The position numbers and the translations under genes were made by a program. DNA of 64,000 bases, from positions 2,537,377 through 2,601,376 of the forward strand of contig JAJEKV010000082.1 in the NCBI GenBank assembly GCA_021234155.1, read 5' to 3'. This DNA is from Isoetes taiwanensis. Lineage: Eukaryota; Streptophyta; Lycopodiopsida; Isoetales; Isoetaceae. Shown piece after piece: positions 55,835-64,000 of this stretch. Each line of letters opens with the position of its first letter. Within the stretch, counting starts at the first letter, position 1. The notes beneath the pieces are model-generated. The model searched no databases and had not been told where the DNA came from. It saw only the letters and a program-made list of their open reading frames with translations.

Positions 55835-56537
55835 TAATGATGAGGGATTTCCCAACTCCCTCCATCATTCGATTTGTGTGGCAGATTGATTCTTGAGCAA
55901 AGGTTTTGAGAAAGGCAAGGAATTCTGAGAAAAAAGATGTGTGGGCACGAAACAAAGAGAGCACAAGGAATAAAAAAAAGGAGCAATGTGGAAAGTAAAG
56001 AAACGTGAGGATTTAGAAGGCATAAAGTAAAAGCTATAGATAAAGAATGGAATTTAAAAATAATAGATATAGAAAAGGAAATAATGGAAATATGGGGCAC
56101 CCATCTTTATTCAAGAGTGAAAGATACAAGAAACTCCTCAAGGGAGTGTTACTCAAGTCATCACCATGGGGGAAGAGGTCTCTCACCTCTCTTCCCAGGG
56201 CCTGCCACTACCCTTTCTCCATGGGACTTCCATGAGCCAAAGAGGAGGAGAACAAGTCCCCTCAAGATATTTATAATTTTTTTGATAAATCTTGGCCATC
56301 CACTTGGCATGATCTTGGCTCTCCTTTTTTACACCTCATCAATCCTTTGTTTTTTGTCTTCTTCTTCTCCATAACCAAATTTGTCTTTTTGTTTAACAAC
56401 TAACACAACTTAATATGGGCCCTTGAATTCTAACAACAAGCACAAATGAATCTGGACCCTTGATCTTCACACCCCCAAGACCTTGGTAGTGGTGTTCTTC
56501 TATGCTGACCCCGATTTTGCCAAAAATTGGGTCAACA
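55835..56537 (-). repeat. 5' LTR of the non-autonomous element
   Basis: 703 bases, uninterrupted, and the reference for the empty LINE target in the sister LTR. The ends are TAATGATGAGGG and GGGTCAACA on the plus strand. Confidence 0.87.
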
Positions 56538-56542
56538 TTAAC

Positions 56543-57326
56543 ATCATACAAAGCTCATGATAAAAGCAAAGCGCATGGATTCCTGTGAGGGTTTGCGGAA
56601 GGTGGCAGTAGGAGAAATTTCTGGGCAGCGTCATGTCTCGGTGAGCAAAGGTTCTTTTCAGGTGATTTTTATTTTTCTAGAAAGGGTTTGAATAAGGTTT
56701 TCGGAGTGGGTTTGATCGGACCGAAATTCATCTGTATGTGAAAGATATAAAAAAAAGAGTGATGATGGATCAGAATTGACTGCACTGTGTATCTTTTTGT
56801 ATAATTTGATTCCTGGAGCTAGGAACTGAAAGGAGGGACATTTTTAGAAGAAAAACAACTATAAGATGCCAAGGAATCATTCTTTAAGCGGCTCTCATGA
56901 GGTGGTCGAGTTTTACATCAAGGCTTGCTTTTGAATTGCATGAATGATGTTCTTGGCTTGTATTGGAAGGCTTTTGGATTGAATTACTTGACATTGACAG
57001 GGATTGATTTAGGAATCAATGATGCATAAGAAAATGAATCATGTTGGATGTTAGTAAACAGAATTGATGCAACTTGGCACATCGAATTAATAAAGACAAA
57101 TTAAAGCTAAGGAAATCATTTGACGTAGTCATCTGGGATGCTACTTTTCTGTGTGGAGAAGGGTTTTGAGAAGCTTATGGGCTACGAATATGGCTATGGC
57201 ATGGAGCCATCGTGGGACTAACAAAATTATAAGATATGAAATGGATTTAACAACGAGGCATAGCTAGTGGATTCAACTACGATATTAAGATAAGATGTTA
57301 CATTCCAAATGAGAGGAATGGTTCTA
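56543..57326. other. anonymous DNA, no gene seen
   Basis: Only short frames occur. No repeats or structures stand out. Confidence 0.55.
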
Positions 57327-58375
57327 TAATTGTAATTGTAATTGTATTGAATCACGCCTGTTAGACCATCAGGTCCATAGACGAGAAAAGTTACATGCAT
57401 GTTTTTTGGTCAACTGAAAAAAAAAAAAAGGAAAAACTAACAAAACTAGACCTTACACATCAAGGTCTTTTGCCATGTCGTAAAGGTCCAGTAGCTCTTT
57501 CCTTGACCTGTCATAATCTTGAAGATACATAGCAAGTTTTATAACTGGTAAATTCAAAAGCTCGTGAAAAGAATCGCAGCTGATATCATGTTGTGCCCTT
57601 AGGTAGTCAAAAGCTGAGCAATGGAGAAGAGCATGTCGTTCATCTTCTACTTGAGCATCTAGGCAGCAAGGACAAAAACGCAATTCACGTGGCATATCCT
57701 GCTCTCGTCCCACCTCAATTTCCAGTCTATGTGAACTTAGGCGCATGCAAGAGAGAAGCTTCCGCTTTCCTCTACTAAGCTTCCCATTTAAATAATCCTG
57801 CTCGCCATAGACTACCATTGCATTTACTTCTTCCCTGTAAAAGTTTCTTTTTGTCCCAAGATCTCCAACTGGCCACAATTTTAACAGAGATTTACCGGTC
57901 ACTAAATCTCGAATCCCTATACTAGATGAAGGTAGATCATCTAGTCCAATACCCCAATAGCCTGCCCACTCTTCTAAATACTTATACCATCCCACATGGG
58001 ATTGGATCATAGATTCTTGCAAGGCTTGTCTCGGCAATCTGTGGTCTTCTAATTTTTATATTCTGCCAAAATACTCCAGTGTTTGACAAAGGGCTTCCAC
58101 TTCAAGCGGATACATACCTGTTTCTGCAAGCAACATCTCATATGGGGTCTGAGTTTTAACTCCCAATTCTTCAAGCAAGAAACGCTTTTGAACACTTTGA
58201 TCGTGCAAGACCAGGACCCCAGACCATGCAACCATACAGTACCACTGTTTGAACCAATGTCCGAAACATTAATTTACGGAGGTGCCAACTCCAGATATGG
58301 TTATGTCTGCAATAGCTGAGCATATGATATAATGCCCTTAGCCCCCCCCCGATATTCTCTTGCGAACTCCCCTAT
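57327..58375 (-). mobile_element. 5'-truncated LINE, C-terminal region and 3' end
   Basis: The minus strand starts near LRALYHM (about 58345), followed by KLMFRTLVQTVVLYGCMVWG in broken frames. A 194-codon open part (57453-58037) has LSCMRLSSHRLEIEVGRE and the motif CPCC...RHALLHC. The stop is followed by the 3' hairpin (57363-57376; GGACC-TGAT-GGTCT on the minus strand) and a tail of TACAAT-type repeats at 57327-57347. It is related to the LINE at 44.4-49.1 kb by these phrases. Confidence 0.83.
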
Positions 58376-59517
58376 AAGGACATTGCAAGCGATGATGGAT
58401 ATAGCTCTCTAGAGATATTGTGTGTGATAATTTGCTATGGAAAGTGATAACTAGTGCATTGGACTACTATCTATCTATCTATCTATAATAGCATCCTAGG
58501 ACGAGCTTTCTTTATGGTGGGGAATGCAAGTATTTCTTCTTTAAAATCCTTATGAAATATCAAAATAGACATGTAAATCTATAGACGATACGCCCTAATA
58601 GTTTTAGTGCCTTCTGTGTAAGAATCATATAAATATAGTGACAATTAATAGTATATTTATAGTTTTGGTACTACTTGAATGAATACTGCATAGATATGTT
58701 GGTTGATATATATGGTCTCTTGAATCTTGTACTTGAATGTTTAATGAAAGTTACACCTTTGCATTTGAACTATATATTCATGACGTTAGTACCATATGAA
58801 ACTAGTATGTGCTTGTATAATTCTTGTATGCTGATGTTATGAGCTAGCATTGTTAAGATTTGATGATCACATGGTTATGCACATGGATATGCTAGATCTG
58901 GCTATGTCACGGATATGCTATAGTATCATGGAATTGATGATGACTCTGAAATGTGGGACGTGTTTATGGTGCATGAGTGCATATTCTCTAGGGTCGGGGT
59001 CCATTTGCGGTGGCTTGGACTCGCGGTTGTTTCTTGTTTTTGACATCGGACATTGTCTCCCCAGCGAGGGTGCTTCGTCACACTACATGGCTTGGAAGTG
59101 GTCCCCTAGTACTGGACACAGGCTAGGAGGAAGTGTACATATGGGGCTTACCTCGCCCATATTTATTGCAGGGCCTGTTCAGCTGGCCTTCATAGAACCA
59201 GAGTTTGCACTATATGATTATGGTTATCTCATGGTTTTCATAGTTATTTCATGGTTGTCTCATTTATTATCTCATGGTCTGACATCATATAGAGATTATT
59301 TTGATGCATTGGTAATGCTCTTGGTATGGAATACTGACAACATATAGGTATTGCAGAGTGGGACTCTCGCAATAAGTTGCTTATATGAGAATGGATCTCA
59401 TGGTTATATTGCTATAGGCATGACGGTTGTGTATGATATCGTGGGCATTTATTAGCACCCTAAAACCCCCACTTAGTCTTCATGACTAACCCCACGTGTT
59501 CATGGCATAGTTACCAA
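58376..59517. other. anonymous DNA with a (CTAT)n tract
   Basis: A (CTAT) microsatellite of about five units lies near 58470. A plus-strand frame of 165 codons (58850-59347) is M-, S- and Y-rich and matches nothing I know. It is probably chance, perhaps inside an old LTR. Confidence 0.5.
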
Positions 59518-61583
59518 ATACGGATACGAAATACGATACGGCATGCCAAAAAAAAAAAACAACTATGGAATACGAAATACGGATACGAAAAATACGGCAA
59601 AGTACTCAAAACGCGCAGAACTGTGCTTCTAAGAATGAACAACATATTTTGTACGTGAGATTCCAAATATATTATAGATTAGGCTTTAAACATATAGAAA
59701 TGTTCAAATAAAACACAAGTTCAAGTTATATGAAAATATCATAGTAGTTTTTAGAGCACATAAAGAAAACACAAGTTTAAGTTATATGAAAATATCATAG
59801 TAGTTTCTTCCTAATTCTATTTTCCTCAAATTATAACTCATCACATTAATAATGCACCCAAAGAATCTACTCTGAATCTCCAGGATGCTGGCTACAAAAT
59901 CATATACTCAAGTTGAGTTGTTTGTCAATATCCTACAAGACCAGATGCTCCATATTGATGAAGATGGAATGATAACTTGAAAGCAGACAAGGGAAGTAAT
60001 TTAGCATTTGAATCTCTGATTTTGCGAAATAGATCTGAAAGTTGCTATGTCATTATATTCAAACTTCGATAGCAGACTGTTACCGAAGTTTGAATATCAG
60101 TACACAGGAACAAGATATGAAGTATTTTCTTGTTTGAAATTCTGGAAGCTTCTTCAATTGTGCTCCTATAAATACAGGATCTGCTCATAATAGCCTCATA
60201 TGGCCACAGCTTGAATGTTTTATTTTGGCCTGACATGAATGCTATAGAATCCAGCTTTGGAATGATATGAATAACAGTACTAAGGAGCTATGTTGGTGGA
60301 TTGATGATTTGATAAACCTGCCCTTCAATTTCTTCGGGCGGATTGTGGCTTCTATTAGAAGACAGGGTATGGAGGAGAAACATGTAAGCAAAGCAATAAT
60401 ACGTTATATGGAGAAATGAATTATTCAGGACTTTTATAGAACTGAAGCAACAACAGGGGAAAAGGAAACATGTTACACTGATAGAAGGTTCAGAAATGAT
60501 CAAAGGATTCTGTTAGAATCTATTGTTAGATTGTTACCTTTGGAGAGATTCGTAGTTCCTGTGACTATTTTGTTTGCTCTGTTACAATGTGCCTTGGCTT
60601 TAGATGCCAGTATGGAATGCATGCTTCAACTAGAAACTAGAATGTGCATCACAGCTAGAACTGGCCACCATAAAGCGATTTTTGCTTCCTTTGAAGGGTT
60701 CAAAATCCAAATGCAAACGGTGCATTTTCGGTGCCCATGTTGCATGCAATGATTGTATCCATGTTTATGGCTCAAAGAACAAACTCGATAGACGATTCGA
60801 AATATTGGTTTTGCATAAAGATCAAGCGGGGCCTTGGAGAGGTCAGTATTTACGAAAAGATGATTTTGAAGCCACAAAGAATAGACTCGTGAGAACTGAA
60901 ACATGAACGGTGCAAATGAAAAGAAATATGCAGCCCGAGATTGGCCGTGGTAGTGAAAGTATCTTGAGTAAGGGTTGAGGGAGAGCTTAGGTACTATTAA
61001 ACAGTGGTTACGCGGGAATGAAGAGGTGGGGGCAGAAGCGGGGAAAAAGGCGTGGGTAGTTGTATATGCGGATGTGGCGGGGCTCAATAGGTGGGTATCG
61101 AGTTTGGCCAAAAACTTGCAAGAACTTTTCAGATTATCTTGTTTACAATGAGCTTATTACAACCTCCAAGCCTTACCTTTTTGCTGTTACTTCAATAGAT
61201 CCAGAATATCTGGATGACTGGGACGAATTCGACCTCTCAGTCTCAGCTTCAGGGCTCGAATCCGACCTCTCAGTCTCAGCTCTCAGGGCTCAAATCCGAC
61301 CTCACGACCTCACAAATCCGACCTCTCAGCTCAAGGCTCTAAATATTGTCGCAAATCTTCAACCGCAATCGTTCCATGCCGCAATCGCTCCATTATTAGG
61401 TCTGTGTAATAGCAGGGGATAAATGAACAAGAACACGGTGTTCTGTTCTGTATATATGGGTCAGGTGATTTTTACCAAAAACGGCTTAAAAAAACGGCTG
61501 ATACGGCGTATTGCATAAAAACAACGGCATATTTGGTTCCCATTTTTTTAGGGCACCGTAGTCCGTATTTTATACGGTTGAGT
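59518..61583. mobile_element. candidate DNA transposon with ATACGG-rich ends
   Basis: ATACGG, ATACGAAATACG and related hexamers cluster at 59518-59604 and, inverted, at 61490-61583, as in elements with subterminal repeats. Neither an exact terminal repeat nor a target duplication is clear, and the interior has no transposase. The right edge abuts the coding of a chromovirus chromodomain. Confidence 0.35.
61229..61345. repeat. short minisatellite, unit about 33 bp
   Basis: Two full units of CCGACCTCTCAGTCTCAGCT plus CTCAGGGCTC-AAT are followed by two shortened ones. Noncoding. Confidence 0.75.
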
Positions 61584-61808
61584 TCGAGGTTCGAAAGATT
61601 CTGGACTCCAAGTTTCTTCGTCGACGATTGTATTACTTTGTCGATTGGGAAGGTTACTTGCCAAGTGATAGAACCTGGAAGCCTGCCGAGAATCTGAGTA
61701 ATGCTTCTGATAAAATTGCGGAGTTTCATTGCCGTTACCCGGATAAGCCGAATTTGAGTACTCCGGCCCCAGCTCTGAGGACTCGTCGCCATCGTAGGAG
61801 GGGGATGG
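61581..61808 (+). pseudogene. chromovirus (Ty3/gypsy) integrase C-terminus with chromodomain
   Basis: One frame reads VRKILDSKFLRRRLYYFVDW, then EGYLPSDRTWKPAENL and an EFHCRYPDKP segment. That is the chromodomain at the integrase end of plant chromoviruses, with the aromatic residues Y, W and W in place. In active elements it guides integration to marked chromatin. The frame closes at a TGA within the LTR start. Everything upstream of about 61581 is missing, cut by the ATACGG-rich DNA. The copy cannot be functional. Confidence 0.85.
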
Positions 61809-62286
61809 TGTGACGACCATACGGATATTCGTATCATACGAACATTATACTTGTATGTACAAAAGACCGTCGTCACATAGATGCAAAAGGGTAGTTGCAG
61901 GAAGCAAGATTTGAACTCACAACCTTCCAGTTGCAAGACACACACCTTTGCTAAGTGTCCTACCAATATTTATTAAAGACATTCCCTCATGTCTTTCTCA
62001 TATGTGGGGTTGCTTCCAGGAGGTTCTAGAACATTCTAGAGCCTACATGCATGCGCGACACTTAGCATACATATATAAGGACGCATGTCCTTCTTGTCGA
62101 ACCATTCTGGTTCAACGCCAGTCTTAAGCCTTCTAGGCATCTATCTCGTGTTCCTGCTTGCCTTTGGGCCATTGTACTCTTGATTCCTGTTCATATATCA
62201 GATTCTTTGCCGATTTTGGCATATTTCCTTCGTATTTCTTGCGTATTTTCCATGTATTTTCTTTGTTTTCGTGTAGGTTCATGACA
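61809..62286 (+). repeat. 3' LTR of the chromovirus
   Basis: It follows a purine-rich AGGAGGGGGATGG tract directly after the chromodomain, begins TGTGACGACC and can end in TTCATGACA (62286), giving TGT...ACA ends. The 5' LTR is not in the window, so the right edge is an estimate. Confidence 0.6.
61893..61974 (-). other. tRNA-like sequence inside the chromovirus LTR
   Basis: On the minus strand TTAGCAAAGGTG fits a pol III A box (TRGYNNANNNG) and GAGTTCAAATC fits a B box (GWTCRANNC), about 40 bases apart. The stretch between includes TCTTGCAACTGGAAGG, like an anticodon arm. The arms do not pair fully, so it is tRNA-derived at best and not a functional tRNA gene. Confidence 0.45.
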
Positions 62287-64000
62287 GTCCAGGGCAATGT
62301 ATTAAATAGAATGTGATTGCATCATGGAGTTAATCTACCCTTTTCTATTGAGTATACAACTCACTATGAAATACTAAGCCCACCATACCAAGAGAGATAT
62401 TCAGCTCGGACTAGATATGTACTCATATGACAGTTTGGGTGGCCAAATCCAAAAATATATATCACACCCTCCAATCTGTGTATCGTATCTCTATAAAGTC
62501 CACATAAGTTAATCCAAGGGGGCCTAAAAAGATGACAAACATATCTAACATGACTTTGCAAAAAGCTTACTCTACGTAGCTAGAAAATATGTTGAATTGA
62601 TTTTTATAAGAATTGTTTGCATACTCTTGTACATCTAGTGGAATCACACTGGCCCATCCGTTTAACAAGTAACCATCCATTTGACCCAGTAATCATGTGG
62701 AAATTGTTAGCTAAATCAAATAGGAAAATTATGCTCAATTGTGTCCAAAAAAGATCAAAAGCTTATAACAATTTTGACAACATTTCCAAGACATCCCACA
62801 TAAAGATAATAAATCACACTGGCCCATCCATTTAATCAAAGTCTATTGCCTAGCACTGACTTGCGTAAGCAACTACTTGCAACTCCATGAAAGCACTTAC
62901 TTTCACCTTATAGACAATTAGTGACTATGTTTCTCTATTTTTGCCTTCCTTTTCCATCCAATATCTTATAGGTTTATATCTTAAATCATGCATGAAGCCA
63001 ACTAGCTCCTTAGTAACCCAAGCCAAAGTAGATTGAACCAATCTAAGCCATTAACATCAAGCTTCTCGCCGTCACTAGCAAGTGTGCAACATCCCATGAT
63101 GCAACCCCCCTTTATAATTTGTCATCAATTAACATTCAATGTGTCACACAAAAGATCTCAACGACAAAGTACGAGTATAGAGGAAATAATATTAAGGTCT
63201 TGAACATGTTACTGCCCCTTTATCATAAACGAACTTCAAATGTGGCACTTCACATGTTATAACACAGTATTAAATTTATAATAGCAAGTTTAAGTTTAAG
63301 TATTGACCATTAATGGTCCATGGCTGTTTATATTTAAATCTTGCAACTGCTATGTCACTTTCACATGAAATTTGAGATCTATGCTGCCAACGAAGGCTTT
63401 CATTCATTAAAAATATAGCAATTGTAGAATTAGCACACTTAAACTCCAACACAGTGTAGTTACAAACCCAATCAAATGTAAAAAATACATGATTAGCTAC
63501 TACATATAGGTTAATAAAATTATAATCTACGTAGATATAAATGTAGTGCATGTTATGCATCTTTTATTACCCTTCTGAAGATGATATATGTGTTTTATTA
63601 AATCATTTTAGATTTATTTTTGTTCCTAAATTCTAAATAAAACATTCTTTAGTCAACATAAACTCATTATAACTTATGAACGCTTCAAAAAAGCATCGAA
63701 CTGTAGCTCTTAGAGTCAACAACTTAAGACCACAAGAACTAGTCCAAAACTTGCTAATAGTAGAAGAAAAATAATTCATAACCTCAAACAGCTCTTTTGA
63801 GCAAAATTGCGTATGGCGACTTCATCTAATGTCCTATAATAGTAAAGAAACTTGGGACATTGCAAATCAATATGTTTTATCATAAGAAATCATTTACTTT
63901 TGATTTTAGCAAGGTTTGGAGCACTTTGTGCTAGAAAACATGAAGAATGCAGTTCTGGACTAGTACAAAAACTGCTAAATTGTATGAGATTTGGACAATC
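62287..64000. other. A+T-rich anonymous DNA, no gene seen
   Basis: AATCACACTGGCCCATCC occurs at 62641 and 62811, about 170 bases apart. Otherwise I see only short chance frames and A/T runs. Confidence 0.55.

Larger units (their letters stand above)
53565..56537 (-). mobile_element. complete non-autonomous LTR retrotransposon with TTAAC duplication
   Basis: Direct repeats 53565-54428 and 55835-56537 bound a 1.4-kb interior. TTAAC flanks the whole unit (53560-53564 and 56538-56542). Beside the right LTR lies a tRNA-Asp-like primer-binding site, so the element is on the minus strand. The LTRs are TG...TA on that strand, slightly off the TG...CA rule. They differ by roughly a dozen substitutions in 700 bases plus one 164-bp insertion, so the insertion is fairly young. 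No gag or pol domain is seen inside, so proteins must come from elsewhere. I find no convincing polypurine tract. Confidence 0.85.

Noticed and set aside
58850-59347. 165-codon plus-strand frame
   Set aside because: Rich in M, S, L and Y without any domain or homologue I recognise, and lying in repeat-like DNA; treated as chance.
60626-61111. 161-codon minus-strand frame
   Set aside because: Composition looks random, no domain, and it lies inside the ATACGG-rich candidate element.
61893-61974. Functional tRNA-Cys gene
   Set aside because: A-box and B-box fit, but the stems do not pair well enough; kept only as tRNA-like.

Overview
This window is nuclear DNA of a land plant, built almost entirely of transposable elements. 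I support one apparently intact host gene: an intronless-looking DUF868 family gene at 25892-26833 (+). DUF868 is known only from land plants. The other recognisable coding matter is Ty3/gypsy, LINE and plant-L1 sequence, and nearly all of it is broken. Many LINE ends carry short tandem-repeat tails rather than poly(A), which would be unusual for flowering-plant L1 elements. A non-flowering land plant is therefore possible, but that is inference and I cannot name the species.

Layout. 1-5150: a Ty3/gypsy element on the minus strand (gag, protease, RT, RNase H, primer-binding site and LTR), running off the left edge. 5.2-7.3 kb: a second gypsy remnant (+) split by a minus-strand LINE. 7.3-14 kb: mostly anonymous DNA with a LINE 3' end, a 310-bp MITE with a 9-bp target duplication, and an unrecognised coding-like stretch. 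14.1-21.9 kb: a nested pile. One minus-strand LINE is split by a small LTR retrotransposon (14845-18452, duplication CCAAC) and by a 3.0-kb terminal-inverted-repeat transposon (18636-21673, duplication CATGTCTC). The LTR element itself holds a MITE, and the MITE holds a poly(A)-tailed retroposed transcript. The 3.0-kb transposon carries an exon-like piece of a host gene and a 29-bp LINE-tail insertion. 24.9-29.4 kb: a LINE 3' end, the DUF868 gene and several short tandem duplications. 31.5-32.8 kb: a decayed copy of an unrecognised repeat family also present at 8.6-9.1 kb. 33.5-34.9 kb: a 5'-truncated plant L1 with an 8-bp duplication. 35.0-40.6 kb: a G+C-rich LINE (minus) preceded by an array of small hairpins. 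40.6-41.5 kb: a 197-bp tandem repeat. 41.5-49.4 kb: three LINEs head to tail (+), the middle one nearly complete. 49.5-53.5 kb: a foldback element, simple repeats, a 41-bp L1 end and an orphan LTR. 53565-56537: a complete non-autonomous LTR retrotransposon with a tRNA-Asp-like primer-binding site. 57.3-58.4 kb: a LINE 3' fragment (minus). 59.5-61.6 kb: an ATACGG-rich candidate element. 61.6-62.3 kb: the 3' end of a chromovirus with its chromodomain and LTR.

The most informative thread is the LINE 3' ends. Nine ends on both strands share a short hairpin (about AGNCC-N4-GGNCT) with paired base changes, each followed by a different short tandem tail. In two places the window holds both an occupied and an empty copy of the target, so the insertions can be read directly. 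I saw no CRISPR array, rRNA or functional tRNA gene, and no defence or metabolic gene cluster. Many positions were read by eye from repeat comparisons; outer boundaries described as approximate could shift by tens of bases.
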